Shown: positions 9,089-19,286 of the stretch, one piece after another | How the letters are laid out: each line of letters begins with the position of its first letter | Position numbering within the stretch: position 1 is the stretch's first letter | Assembly (NCBI RefSeq): GCF_019511665.1 | Contig: NZ_JAEUAW010000012.1 | Span: 1 to 64,000 of the forward strand | From: Microbacterium jejuense | Lineage (GTDB): Bacteria; Actinomycetota; Actinomycetes; Actinomycetales; Microbacteriaceae | Reading direction: 5' to 3' | Length of the DNA: 64,000 nt | Notes under the pieces: model-generated | What the model was told of the DNA's origin: nothing | Seen by the model: the letters and a program-made list of their open reading frames with translations, nothing else | Database searches by the model: none | Position numbers and translations under genes: made by a program

Positions 9089-9964
9089 ATGACGTTCAAC
9101 GAGAACGCCAACGTCGGGGGGAACACGGCGAGGCGTCGCGGGGCGGGCGTGGCTGTCGCAGGTGGCGGGGTGGTCGGCCTCGGCGCCATCGCCGTGCTGC
9201 TGCTGCAGCTGTTCACGGGGCAGGATTTCTCCAGCGTGCTGCCGCTCGCACCGGGCAGCCAGGCCTCTGGCGGCGGCGACACCGAGATCGCGCAGTGCGA
9301 GACCGGCGCGGACGCCAACGCGAACGACGACTGCCGCCTCGCGGCCGGCAGCGTCGTGCTCGACGAGTACTGGGCGACGCAGGTGCAGGGGTACCGCGAG
9401 CCCACGCTCGTCATTGTGAACGGCTCGGCGTCGTCGTCGTGCGGCACGGCATCCAACCAGACCGGCCCGTTCTACTGCCCGCCGGACGAGGCCGTCTACG
9501 TCGACCCCACGTTCTTCGCCCTCATGCGTCAGCAGTTCGGGGCGTCGGCGGGCGACCTGGCCCAGCTGTACGTGCTCGCCCACGAGTACGGGCACCACGT
9601 GCAGAACATCACCGGCATCATGGACCAGCACCCGAACAACGGCACCGGTGCCACCAGCAACGGCGTTCGCACCGAGCTGCAGGCCGACTGCTTCGCCGGC
9701 GCGTGGGTCGGCGCCATGACGGAGCAGGTCGACGACAACGGGGTGCCGTACCTGCAGCCGCCGACACAGGAGCAGATCGCCGACGCCCTCAACGCGGCGG
9801 GCGCCGTCGGCGACGACAACATCCAGCAGCGATCGGGCGGCTTCACCAACCCCGAGACCTGGACCCACGGCTCCAGCGACCAGCGGCAGCGCTGGTTCCA
9901 GCTCGGCTACCAGGGCGGCGCGTCGGCGTGTGACACCTTCTCCGTGCCCGGGGGAAGCCTATGA
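9089..9964 (+). CDS. ypfJ: YpfJ-type neutral zinc metallopeptidase, membrane anchored
   Basis: A 291-residue protein with a basic N-terminus (ARRRG), one membrane segment at about residues 24-46 and an external catalytic domain. The zinc motif HEYGHH lies near residues 165-170 and the third-ligand region ELQADCFAGAW about 40 residues later; both are hallmarks of the putative neutral zinc metallopeptidase family (Pfam Zn_peptidase, COG2321). Cys pairs in the external domain may form disulfides. Its substrate is unknown. The ATG at 9089 is chosen over an upstream in-frame ATG because the protein family begins here and TACCGT lies seven bases before it. The stop overlaps the pip start (ATGA at 9961-9964), so the two are cotranscribed. 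Confidence 0.88.
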   Translation: MTFNENANVGGNTARRRGAGVAVAGGGVVGLGAIAVLLLQLFTGQDFSSVLPLAPGSQASGGGDTEIAQCETGADANANDDCRLAAGSVVLDEYWATQVQGYREPTLVIVNGSASSSCGTASNQTGPFYCPPDEAVYVDPTFFALMRQQFGASAGDLAQLYVLAHEYGHHVQNITGIMDQHPNNGTGATSNGVRTELQADCFAGAWVGAMTEQVDDNGVPYLQPPTQEQIADALNAAGAVGDDNIQQRSGGFTNPETWTHGSSDQRQRWFQLGYQGGASACDTFSVPGGSL

Positions 9965-10992
9965 ACGAGCAGCTCGACGACATCCTGTATGCGCCGATCG
10001 AGCCGTACGACACGGGCACGCTGATCGCCGGCGAGGGCAACCGCCTCTACTACGAGCAGGTGGGCAACCCCGACGGCAAGCCCGTCGTATTCCTGCACGG
10101 CGGTCCGGGTGCCGGCGTGTCGGCCTGGCACCGCCGCTTCTTCGACCCCTCCGTGTACCGCGTCATCCTGCTCGACCAGCGCGGCTGCGGGCGCTCCACG
10201 CCGCACGCCAGCGAGCCCCGCGCCGACCTGCGGCACAACACCACGTGGCACCTCGTGGCCGACCTCGAACTGCTGCGGCGCAACCTCGGGATCGCACGAT
10301 GGCAGGTGTTCGGCGGCTCGTGGGGGAGCGCACTCGCTCTCGCCTACGCCCAGGCGCATCCCGGCGCGGTCACCGAGCTCGTCCTGCGCGGCATCTTCAC
10401 GCTGCGCCGCCACGAGCTGGAATGGTTCTACGAGGGCGGCGCGGCATCCATCGTCCCCGACCGGTGGGAGGACTTCATCGCCCCCATCCCGATCCTCGAG
10501 CGCTCGCGCCTCATGCAGGCCTACCACCGGCGGCTCAGCGACCCCGACCCCGCGGTCCACGTGCCCGCCGCGATCGCGTGGTCGAAGTGGGAGGCGTCGA
10601 ACCTGACACTGCGTCCCGATCCGTCGCTCGTCGCATCGATGACGTCGCCGCGAGAGGCCGTGGCGTTCGCCCGCATCGAGAACCACTACTTCCTGCACGG
10701 TGGCTGGTTCGAGCCCGAGCAGCTCATCGCCGGCGTCGACCGCATCCGCCACATCCCCGCCGTCATCGTCCAGGGGCGCTACGACGTGTGCACGCCCGCC
10801 ATGACCGCGTGGGACCTGCACCGCGCGTGGCCCGAGGCGGACTTCGTGATGGTTCCGGATGCCGCCCACGCAGCCTCCGAGCCCGGCATCGCCGCCGCGC
10901 TCAGGGCCGCGACCGACCGTTTCGGTGCGGCGTCGCGGAGCACCGAGGCGGAGACGCAGACCGCGTTGTCGGACGCCGACTCCGCTCGTTGA
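9961..10992 (+). CDS. pip: proline iminopeptidase (prolyl aminopeptidase)
   Basis: An alpha/beta-hydrolase of 343 residues (peptidase family S33) that releases N-terminal proline from peptides in the cytoplasm. Diagnostic pieces are FLHGGPGAG (oxyanion hole), DQRGCGRSTPH, the nucleophile elbow GGSWGSALAL, the acid in GRYDVCTP and the catalytic His in PDAAHAASEPG. The family body ends near residue 320; the last twenty or so residues are a Ser/Thr-rich tail. The stop codon TGA at 10990-10992 lies inside the left arm of a family-1 repeat, so the repeat defines the C-terminus. The start overlaps the metallopeptidase stop by four bases. Confidence 0.93.
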   Translation: MNEQLDDILYAPIEPYDTGTLIAGEGNRLYYEQVGNPDGKPVVFLHGGPGAGVSAWHRRFFDPSVYRVILLDQRGCGRSTPHASEPRADLRHNTTWHLVADLELLRRNLGIARWQVFGGSWGSALALAYAQAHPGAVTELVLRGIFTLRRHELEWFYEGGAASIVPDRWEDFIAPIPILERSRLMQAYHRRLSDPDPAVHVPAAIAWSKWEASNLTLRPDPSLVASMTSPREAVAFARIENHYFLHGGWFEPEQLIAGVDRIRHIPAVIVQGRYDVCTPAMTAWDLHRAWPEADFVMVPDAAHAASEPGIAAALRAATDRFGAASRSTEAETQTALSDADSAR

Positions 10993-11127
10993 GCGAGCGG
11001 AGCGAGACGAAACGCCGCGAGCCGCTCATCGGAGCCGGTCGCCCTCGCGGCAGATGCGGGGCCCGGGGTTCTCGAGATCGCCCCACCGCGTTTCGTCTTC
11101 GCTCCTTCGTCGCTCCGCTCAACGACC
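10985..11127. repeat. family-1 long inverted repeat
   Basis: The left arm (10987-11015, CGTTGAGCGAGCGGAGC through GACGAAACGC) and right arm (11088-11127, GCGTTTCGTC through GCTCAACGACC) are inverted copies separated by about 70 bp. It lies between pip and the helicase leader and could fold into a long hairpin or act as a terminator for pip, although no T-run follows. Confidence 0.85.
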
Positions 11128-11162
11128 GGCCCCGGTGCGGGGAACGCCCAGCCGGCCCCTGG

Positions 11163-11335
11163 TAGGGTGGAGAACCTTGCAGCGCCTTCGTGCGCTTCTC
11201 GCGTCGTAGAACGCTTCCCTCGCCGGCATCCACTCGTCCCGAAGTGCACCGGCTGACATCTTTCGTACGGCGACCCGAGGGCGAGATCCGCCCCGGCCAC
11301 CGACAGGGCACCCGTGTGCCCAGAGACAGACACTC
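11163..11335 (+). promoter_or_regulatory. promoter and long leader of the DEAD-box helicase gene
   Basis: A -10-like TAGGGT at 11163-11168 would start transcription near 11175, leaving a leader of about 160 nt. The leader holds several GC-rich hairpins; the last (11306-11321, GGGCAC loop CCGT GTGCCC) ends 14 bases before the ATG. No clear Shine-Dalgarno is seen. Long structured leaders often precede cold-induced helicase genes; regulation here is inference. Confidence 0.4.
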
Positions 11336-12901
<1,566 letters not shown>

Positions 12902-12920
12902 CCCTCTCTGAGGTTCTCGG

Positions 12921-12955
12921 AACGCCCCTGTCGCACTGCGGCAGGGGCGTTTCTG
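12921..12955 (+). terminator. terminator of the helicase gene
   Basis: A perfect stem AACGCCCCTG/CAGGGGCGTT with an 11-base loop is followed by TTCTG, 20 bp after the helicase stop. Confidence 0.8.
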
Positions 12956-12965
12956 CGTTCGCGAT

Positions 12966-13297
12966 CCGGTGTCGTTCGTGGCGAGTCGCCAGGTTCGGCG
13001 CGGGGCGTGTGGGGTTGGTGGCGAGTCGCCAGGATCGAGCGGGGCGTGGGATGCCGTCCGGCTTGGTGTCTGGGGCTGCTTGGGTGTTCCCGTCCGGTGT
13101 GGTTCGTGACGAGTCGCCAGGTTCGGCGCGCGGTGTGTGGGGTTGGTGGCGAGTCGCCAGGATCGAGCGGCGGTGGATGCCGTCCGGCTTGGTGTCTGGG
13201 CTGCTTGGCTCGCCCCGTCCGGTGTGGTTCGTGGCGCGTCGCCAGGTTTCGCGCGGGCTGCGCGTGGTTCGTGGCGACTCGCCGACAACGCAGCCCG
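12966..13297. repeat. family-2 repeat array (GGCGAGTCGCC core), 125-128 bp units
   Basis: Two full copies and part of a third of a 125-128 bp unit begin at 12966, 13094 and 13219. Each carries the near-palindrome TGGCGAGTCGCCA (or a one-base variant) once or twice, plus the segment GATGCCGTCCGGCTTGGTG. The array fills the gap between the helicase terminator and the TetR gene. The same core recurs at 21086-21232. Confidence 0.85.
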
Positions 13298-13330
13298 CGG
13301 CGACGGCGGGTCGGGCCGAAGCGCGGTGAG

Positions 13331-13915
13331 TCAGGCCTCGGTCCGGCCGCCGTCGCGGGCGATCGCCGCGGCGGCGCGGGCGAGCTCTTGGCCGCTCGGC
13401 AGCGAGTCCGGGCTGATGATCCACAGCAGGCCGAGGCTCTGAACCAGCACGAACTCGAGCTTGGCGATGGCGTCGACGTCGGCGGCATCGAGCTCGGGGC
13501 GAGCCGAGCGCAGGACCTCGACGATGCCGAGGTGAGCCTCCTGCATGGCGGCGGCGAGCGTTCGGCTCGCGGCCGGGTCGCGCCACACCATCACCGAATT
13601 CTCGAAGCTCGCGACCAGCGCCTCACGGTTGGCGGCGAAGATCTCGGGCATGCGGTCGAACAGCGCGGCGAACCCCTCGAGCAGGGGGAGGGCGGCGGTC
13701 TCGTCGACGACGGCCTCCATGGCGTCTCCGATGCCGGTGCCGAGGGACTCGGTGAGTGCGGCGCTGACGAGCTCGTCCTTCGAGCCGAAGTGGTACCCGA
13801 TGGCGGCGAGGCTGACGCCCGCGGCCGCCGCGATGTCACGTGCGGTCGCCTTCGCGACCCCGCGCTCCAGGATCACCTGTCGTGCACCGGCCAGGAGGTC
13901 TTCGCGATTGCCCAT
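13331..13915 (-). CDS. TetR-family transcriptional regulator
   Basis: A 194-residue regulator. The N-terminal helix-turn-helix is plain (ARDIAAAAGVSLAAIGYHFGS at about residues 24-44), preceded by the usual ILERG helix. The C-terminal ligand domain is divergent, as in all TetR proteins. It is divergent from the FAD monooxygenase gene across a 105-bp AT-rich gap holding nested inverted repeats (13933-14012), so it most likely represses that gene and itself until a small molecule binds. The ATG at 13915 is preceded by TAGGAT six bases upstream, a leaderless arrangement. Confidence 0.9.
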   Translation of the reverse strand: MGNREDLLAGARQVILERGVAKATARDIAAAAGVSLAAIGYHFGSKDELVSAALTESLGTGIGDAMEAVVDETAALPLLEGFAALFDRMPEIFAANREALVASFENSVMVWRDPAASRTLAAAMQEAHLGIVEVLRSARPELDAADVDAIAKLEFVLVQSLGLLWIISPDSLPSGQELARAAAAIARDGGRTEA

Positions 13916-13921
13916 GCGACC

Positions 13922-13927
13922 ATCCTA
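13922..13927 (-). promoter_or_regulatory. -10 box TAGGAT of the TetR gene (leaderless)
   Basis: TAGGAT lies exactly six bases before the TetR ATG on the minus strand. Confidence 0.5.
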
Positions 13928-13932
13928 CCGAG

Positions 13933-14012
13933 CTGTGTGAGACGCATGTCCTAGACAAACGTGCAAACCATCTGTTAGACATATGTCTCACACAGATGTC
14001 TAAAACAGATGG
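13933..14012. promoter_or_regulatory. nested inverted repeats, probable TetR operators
   Basis: Three symmetric pairs lie between the divergent genes: CTGTGTGAGAC (13933-13943) with its exact complement at 13985-13995, CCATCTGTT (13968-13976) with its complement at 14004-14012, and the perfect palindrome AGACATATGTCT (13977-13988). The stretch is much more AT-rich than its surroundings. These are the natural binding sites for the adjacent TetR protein. Confidence 0.65.
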
Positions 14013-14020
14013 GATGCCTC

Positions 14021-15268
14021 ATGAACGACTTCGATCGCACACCGCACGTCCTCGTGTCCGGTGCCGGCATCGCCGGCCTCGCCCTTGCCCTGCAGCTCGT
14101 GCGCTCGGGCATCCGCACCACGGTCGTCGAGCGCGCGGCGGCTCCCCGCGCCGGCGGGCAGGCCGTCGACCTCCGAGGCGCCAGCCGTGAGGTGGCCGAG
14201 CGCATGGGGATCATGCCCGGCGTCGACCGCTACCGCGTGCACGAGGAGGGCATGTCGTACGTCGACGGCGAAGGGAAGGTGTTCGGCCGCATGTCGATGG
14301 CCGACTTCGACGGCGAGGGTGCGGTGGCCGAGATCGAGATCGCCCGCGGCGACCTGGCCGAGGTGCTGCTGGATGCGCTCCGCACCGCGGCCGACGTGGC
14401 GCCGGGCCTCCTCGACCTGCGCTTCGGCGATCGCCTGACGGCCCTGACGCAGGATGCCACCGGCGTGGACGTCGAGTTCGAGCACGCGGAGCCCGACCGC
14501 GTCGACGTCGTGGTCGGCGCCGACGGGGTGCACTCGCTCACCCGCCGCCTCGCGTTCGGGCCCGACGAGCAGTTCGCCACCTACCTCGGCGGCTACATGG
14601 CCTTCTTCACGATGCTCACGCCCGCCGACCTCGAAGAGAACTGGTTCGCGCTGCGCTTCGTGCCGGGTGCCACGTTCGGCATCCGCCCCGACCTCGACCC
14701 CACGACGTCGAAGGCGATCCTCACGTTCCGCATGGACCGCGACCCGTCGCTGCGCGGCGACCGGGCCGCTCAGGAGGCGCTGATCCGCGAGCGCATAGCG
14801 GGGGCCGGCTGGCACGCGCCGGCCGTGCTCGAGGCGCTGGGTGCGGCATCCGATCTGTACTTCGACGAGCTCGTGCGCATCGACGTTCCCGACGTCACGA
14901 ACGGCCGTGTGGTGCTGCTCGGGGATGCCGCGTCCTGCGGCTCGCCGATGACCGGACAGGGGACGGCCACCGCCCTCATCGGCGCGTATCTGCTGGCGGC
15001 GCGGATCGCCGCGACGCCCGGCGACGCACCCGGTGCGCTGCGTCGCTACACGGACGACATCGCTCCGTTCGCCGAGAAGGGCAAGGAGATCCCGGGCGGC
15101 GGCATCAAGCGCATGGTGCCGGCGACGAGGTTCGAGGCGGCCGTGTCGCGCGCGATGACTCGCGTGATGTTCTCGAAGGCCATGCTGCCCCTCGTGCGCC
15201 GCATGTTCTCGGGCGGCGAGACGCTGCCGCTGCCCGAGGTGGCCGTGCCGGTGGTTCCCGGTCGTTGA
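14021..15268 (+). CDS. FAD-dependent monooxygenase (PHBH fold)
   Basis: A 415-residue flavoprotein hydroxylase, expected to use NAD(P)H and O2 on an aromatic or polyketide-like substrate. The FAD Rossmann motif is VSGAGIAGLALALQL near residues 12-26, the DG motif is VVGADGVHS, and the GD motif GRVVLLGDAASCGSPMTGQG lies near 300. The sequence is compatible with the group that includes TetX-like drug-inactivating enzymes, but it does not identify the substrate. The ATG at 14021 is preferred; an in-frame ATG at 14009 overlaps the operator. The divergent TetR gene probably controls it. Its last codons (Gly-Arg-stop) come from the GGTCGTTGA of a family-1 repeat. Confidence 0.88.
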   Translation: MNDFDRTPHVLVSGAGIAGLALALQLVRSGIRTTVVERAAAPRAGGQAVDLRGASREVAERMGIMPGVDRYRVHEEGMSYVDGEGKVFGRMSMADFDGEGAVAEIEIARGDLAEVLLDALRTAADVAPGLLDLRFGDRLTALTQDATGVDVEFEHAEPDRVDVVVGADGVHSLTRRLAFGPDEQFATYLGGYMAFFTMLTPADLEENWFALRFVPGATFGIRPDLDPTTSKAILTFRMDRDPSLRGDRAAQEALIRERIAGAGWHAPAVLEALGAASDLYFDELVRIDVPDVTNGRVVLLGDAASCGSPMTGQGTATALIGAYLLAARIAATPGDAPGALRRYTDDIAPFAEKGKEIPGGGIKRMVPATRFEAAVSRAMTRVMFSKAMLPLVRRMFSGGETLPLPEVAVPVVPGR

Positions 15269-15712
15269 GCGGAGGGCGCCCTGGCGCCCGCAGACGAAAC
15301 GCGCTCTGGCATGGGGTCGTCCGTGCGGTCGGGGCGTTTCGCCTCGCTCGCTCAATGACCGGGAGGTGTCGGTCGTTGAGCGGAGGGCGCCCTGGCGCCC
15401 GCAGACGAAACGCGCTCTGGCATGGGGTCGTCCGTGCGGTTGGGGCGTTTCGTCTCGCTCGTACCTCGCTCGCTCAACGACCGGGGGGGGTGGTCGTTGA
15501 GCGGAGCGCGCTCTGGCGCGCGCAGACGAAACGCGGTCTGGCACGAGGTCGTCCGTGCGGTCGGGGCGTTTCGCCTCGCTCGCTCAACGGCCGGGTGCCG
15601 GTCGTTGAGCGGAGGGCGCTCTGGCGCCCGAAGACGAAACGCAGACTGGTGCGAGGTTGGTCGTGCGGTCGGGGCGTTTCGTCTCGCTCGTACCTCGCTC
15701 GCTCAACGACCA
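15260..15712. repeat. family-1 repeat: four hairpin units in a row
   Basis: Four imperfect palindromes of about 100-115 bp each follow one another. Each has a left arm GGTCGTTGAGCGGAG, then GACGAAACGC, a conserved centre with CTGGCA and CGTCCGTGCGGTCGGGG, and a right arm GCGTTTCG with GCTCAACGACC. The block fills the space between the convergent monooxygenase and GMC genes and supplies both their stop codons (15266-15268 and 15703-15705). Confidence 0.9.
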
Positions 15713-17376
15713 GGGCCGGAGCGGCGGCCGAGCAGCAGGTCCGCTGCGACCTCGCCGATCACGATCGCCGGCGCGTTCGTGTGGCCGCGGATCACGGTGG
15801 GCATCACCGAGGCATCGCCCACGCGCAGCCCTGAGACGCCGCGCACCCGCAGCTCGGGGTCGACGACGGATGCGGCATCCGTCCCCATCCGGGCCGTGCC
15901 GACGGGGTGGTACAGGGTGTGCGAGTAGCGGCGCATCGAGAGCTCGGCCCGCTCCTCGGGCGTCATGCGCTCGCCGCCCTCAGGCTGCACCCAGTCGCCC
16001 GTCGTGACCTTGCGGAGCGCGTCGGTGTCGAGGAGGCGCTCGCACTCGGCGAGACCGGCCCGCATCGTGGCGGCGTCGAGGCCCTCGGCGTCCGAGAGGT
16101 ACGCGGGGTCGATGAGCGGCGCGGCCAGCGGATCGGCCGACACGAGCCGGATGGTCCCGCGGCTGCGGGGGCGCAGCAGGATCGCCCCGATGGTGAGCCC
16201 GTGGCGGGGCGTCGGCACGAGGCCTTCACCGACGTAGGGGACGGGCGCGAAGATGATCTCGATGTCGGGGAGGCCGTCGGGCATACCGGCGCGGTCCGCC
16301 ACCGGCGTGCGTACGAACCCGTACGCCTCGCCGACGTTCGAGCTCAGCATGCCTCGCCGCCCGGTCAGGTAGCGCACGAGCTCGATGGCCTTCTCGGCGT
16401 CGTACAGCGTGCCCGCGTCGGCGGCCGGTGCCAGCCCGGCGACCAGATGGTCCTGCAGGTTCGTGCCGACGTCGGGCGCGTCGACGACGACCTCGATCCC
16501 GTGCTCGGCCAGGTGCGCGGCCGGGCCGATGCCGCTCAGCATCAGCAGCTGCGGCGTGTTGATCGCACCGCCCGACAGGACCACCTCGCGCCGGGCCCGG
16601 ACGTGCCGCGTGATGCCGTCGACGTCGACGTACACGCCCGTCGCGCGGGGCGGCTCGCCGCCGTCCGGAGCGTCGAACGTCACGCGCCGCACGTGCGCGC
16701 CCGTCAGCACGCGCAGCCCCGCCCGTCGCTTCGCCGGCCGCAGGTACGAATCGGCGGTCGAGGCGCGCCGGCCCGCGGTCTCGCTCACCATGGTCTGCGA
16801 GAATCCCTGACCCGCCGGCAGATTGGGAGGAGTGACGGGATGCCCCGCCTCACGCGCCGCCTCCAGGAACGCCGCGGTCTGCGACCGGGGGTCGCGCTGG
16901 TGCTCGACGGCCTGCGGGCCGTCGGTGCCCTGTGTCGGATCGACCGGATCGGCGGTGCGCTCCACCCGGCGGAAGTACGGGACCAGGGCGTCCCACGACC
17001 AGCCTGGGCCGGCGGCATCCGCCCACTCGTCATAGTCCGCGGCGAAGCCCCGGATCCACATCATCGCGTTGAGCGACGACGAGCCGCCCAGCGTCTTGCC
17101 GCGCGGCCAGTACACCGTGCGACCCTCGAGCTCGGGCTGGGGGACGGTGTCGTAGTTCCAGTCGTACGGGCCGCGGAAGAGCTTCGAGAACGCGGCGGGG
17201 ACGTGCAGCTCCATGGCCTTGTCGGGCCCGCCGGCCTCCAGCAGCAGCACCGACACCGTCGGGTCTTCGCTGAGGCGGGCGGCGAGAGCCGCTCCCGCGG
17301 AGCCTGCGCCCACGACGACGTAGTCGGCCTCCAGCCCGTCACGGCCGAACCGCTCCGGCCGCGAGGCGCGGCTCAT
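15703..17376 (-). CDS. GMC-family oxidoreductase (choline dehydrogenase-like)
   Basis: A 557-residue flavoprotein of the glucose-methanol-choline family, oxidising an alcohol to the aldehyde that the upstream-encoded dehydrogenase could then oxidise. Features are the FAD motif VVVGAGSAGAALAARL near residue 20, LEAGG, the GMC signature around YWPRGKTLGGSSSLNAMMWIRG, a second signature SGGAINTPQLLMLSGIG, and the catalytic His/Asn region YHPVGTARMG and GHTNAPAIVIGE. The start ATG overlaps the aldehyde dehydrogenase stop (ATGA on the minus strand at 17376-17373). The last residues GPGR-stop are encoded by the edge of a family-1 repeat. The substrate is unknown; choline or another alcohol is possible. 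Confidence 0.9.
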   Translation of the reverse strand: MSRASRPERFGRDGLEADYVVVGAGSAGAALAARLSEDPTVSVLLLEAGGPDKAMELHVPAAFSKLFRGPYDWNYDTVPQPELEGRTVYWPRGKTLGGSSSLNAMMWIRGFAADYDEWADAAGPGWSWDALVPYFRRVERTADPVDPTQGTDGPQAVEHQRDPRSQTAAFLEAAREAGHPVTPPNLPAGQGFSQTMVSETAGRRASTADSYLRPAKRRAGLRVLTGAHVRRVTFDAPDGGEPPRATGVYVDVDGITRHVRARREVVLSGGAINTPQLLMLSGIGPAAHLAEHGIEVVVDAPDVGTNLQDHLVAGLAPAADAGTLYDAEKAIELVRYLTGRRGMLSSNVGEAYGFVRTPVADRAGMPDGLPDIEIIFAPVPYVGEGLVPTPRHGLTIGAILLRPRSRGTIRLVSADPLAAPLIDPAYLSDAEGLDAATMRAGLAECERLLDTDALRKVTTGDWVQPEGGERMTPEERAELSMRRYSHTLYHPVGTARMGTDAASVVDPELRVRGVSGLRVGDASVMPTVIRGHTNAPAIVIGEVAADLLLGRRSGPGR

Positions 17377-19172
17377 GCCTGCATGGCCTTCGCGAGCGTG
17401 GCGACGAGGCCCGGGATCCTGCCGTCGACCAGGTAGCGCGTGAGGCCGGCGCTCACCTCGGCGCCGGTGCGCGAGCTCACGAACCACGGGGGCGTCGGCA
17501 GGATCGTGCCCTTCGACAGGCTCAGGAACCGGAGCTTGTCGCCGATCGACCGCGGGAAGGGGCGGAACGGACCGCGTGCGACCGACCGCTCGACCCGGTC
17601 GAGCAGCAGCGCGTTGTGCACGACGCCGATGCCGCTCGACACGTCGGCGAGCGTCGCACCGGGGAACCCGCCCCACGTCAGGCGTGCGGTGAGGAAGTTG
17701 AAGGCCGTCCACGTGTTGATGGCGATGTCGCCGTAGCGCAGGTCGGCGATCGCCCGCTCGAACCCCTCGCCGAGCGCCGCCTCGGTCACGGGGTCGATGA
17801 GGACGTTGGCGCCGAGGGTCCCGGTGAGTCGGTCGTTCGCATGGGCGACGGCCGCGTCGAGGAACTCCTGCCCCGTGCCGCCCACCTCGACGACGCCCAA
17901 GATCGGCGCGAAGTACTCCGTCGTCTCGACGGGCGCCGGGTCGTCGCCGTCCTTGACCTCCACGATCGCGCGGGTGTGATCGGCGCACCACACGGCATCG
18001 GGATAGCTGGATGCCGCGGCCCCGAGCCGCTCGTCGCTGCGGGGGTACCACACCGGGCGTTCGGGCGCGGCGGCGTAGGCCTCATGCAGGCGATGCAGGA
18101 ACTCCGCGCGCTGCGGCCAGTCCGCGCTCACGATCACGACCTGGCCGGCGATGCAGTTGTGCCCCGCGTTGACGAGCCGCATGGTGGCGACGTGTTCGGC
18201 CTGGTACTTCAGGTCGGCAGCCGACCACTGGCCCGGCACGACGATGATGGGCGAGACGCCGCCGAGCTCCGCCGTGATCGGCACCTTGAGCTTCGGAGCG
18301 GTGCGGTCGCCCCCCTCGGTCGCTGAGCCTGTCGAAGCGCCCCACACGATCGCGTCGAACGTGGCGGCCGATCCCGTGATGTGGACGTGCACGAGGCGGG
18401 GGTGCGACGTGAGGTAGGCGCCGGTGGCGGCGCCGCCGCGCACGATGCGGACGAAGCCGGGCTCGATGAGCGGAGCCAGCGCGCGCTCGAACACGGGCAC
18501 GAGCGCGTCCTGCGTCGGGTTGACCTTGAGCAGGGCCACGCGGTTGTGAGCGAACAGCTCGTACAGCACATCGGCCACCGGGATCGAGGTGACGTTGCCG
18601 GCGCCCAGCACGAGGCCCACGCCGCCGGGCTCGGTCGGCCTCAGCTGCCCGAGGCCCGCCTCGCGGCGCGCCTCGGCGGCGGTCACGCCGGGCTCGAACC
18701 ACACCTCGCCGGTGAAGCCCGAGAGCAGGAACCGCTCGGTGCCGTTCAGCGGGAACGTGTGCGCGCGCAGGCGCCCGCCCGGAGCCTCGTCGAGCTTCAC
18801 GCCGTCGAGCGGGCTCTTGCCCCTCGCGAGCGCCTCGAGCGTTTCGCGCAGGGCGTCGAGCAGGCCGATGATCGCGTAGGGGCCGCCGAGCCATTCCTCG
18901 CCCGACAGTGCGTGTCCGGGCTCCAGGCCCTTCGACAGGGTGGCCGCGTCGGCCCACTCCTGCGCCACCGCGCCCACGGCGTCGCGCACCCGGCCGAGCA
19001 GCCGCGCACGCTGGTCGAGCGTGAGAGCCGCCCACACGCGTGAGCCCGCTTCGAGGCGGTCGATGTCGGCGTCGAGGGCCGCGCGCTCCTCGTCGGGCAG
19101 CGACGGACCGGCATCCTTCGACGCGGCCTTCTTGGCACGCGGCTTCGCAGGGGTCGACGACGTGGGGGACAT
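17373..19172 (-). CDS. aldehyde dehydrogenase family protein, with repeat-derived inserts
   Basis: A 599-residue NAD(P)-dependent aldehyde dehydrogenase, longer than the usual 480-500. After a Lys/Ala-rich N-terminus come a helical region, the cofactor stretch GLVLGAGNVTSIPVADVLY (around 195-215), the AELGGVSP motif (about residue 300), and the catalytic Cys in AGHNCIAGQ. Two short peptides look inserted: ASTGSATEGG near residue 280 and FLSLSKG near 550. Both match copies of a 20-base repeat in the DNA (18318-18341 and 17511-17530). The ATG at 19172 has AAGGAGAG at ideal spacing. It forms an operon with the GMC oxidoreductase, consistent with two-step alcohol to acid oxidation. Confidence 0.85.
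   Translation of the reverse strand: MSPTSSTPAKPRAKKAASKDAGPSLPDEERAALDADIDRLEAGSRVWAALTLDQRARLLGRVRDAVGAVAQEWADAATLSKGLEPGHALSGEEWLGGPYAIIGLLDALRETLEALARGKSPLDGVKLDEAPGGRLRAHTFPLNGTERFLLSGFTGEVWFEPGVTAAEARREAGLGQLRPTEPGGVGLVLGAGNVTSIPVADVLYELFAHNRVALLKVNPTQDALVPVFERALAPLIEPGFVRIVRGGAATGAYLTSHPRLVHVHITGSAATFDAIVWGASTGSATEGGDRTAPKLKVPITAELGGVSPIIVVPGQWSAADLKYQAEHVATMRLVNAGHNCIAGQVVIVSADWPQRAEFLHRLHEAYAAAPERPVWYPRSDERLGAAASSYPDAVWCADHTRAIVEVKDGDDPAPVETTEYFAPILGVVEVGGTGQEFLDAAVAHANDRLTGTLGANVLIDPVTEAALGEGFERAIADLRYGDIAINTWTAFNFLTARLTWGGFPGATLADVSSGIGVVHNALLLDRVERSVARGPFRPFPRSIGDKLRFLSLSKGTILPTPPWFVSSRTGAEVSAGLTRYLVDGRIPGLVATLAKAMQA
17511..17530. repeat. 20-base interspersed repeat inside the aldehyde dehydrogenase gene
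   Basis: On the minus strand this reads GGTTCCTGAGCCTGTCGAAG and is translated as the peptide LSLSK within FLSLSKG. A variant in the opposite orientation lies at 18318. Confidence 0.65.
18318..18341. repeat. interspersed repeat inside the aldehyde dehydrogenase gene
   Basis: On the plus strand it begins GGTCGCTGAGCCTGTCGAAG. Read on the coding strand it adds the peptide ASTGSATEGG between two conserved blocks of the enzyme. Confidence 0.65.
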
Positions 19173-19286
19173 GCGCTCTCCTTCGAACTCGTGCCCGGAA
19201 CCCGGGTCGGGTGAGTCCGTCACCGGGCATCCTACGTCACGGGCCGTCCGCGCGGTACGCAGTTCCACAGGCGGTGCGACTCAGTA

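Noticed and set aside
14021..15268. Naming the FAD monooxygenase as a TetX tetracycline destructase
   Set aside because: Only general PHBH-fold motifs are visible; nothing in the sequence fixes the substrate.
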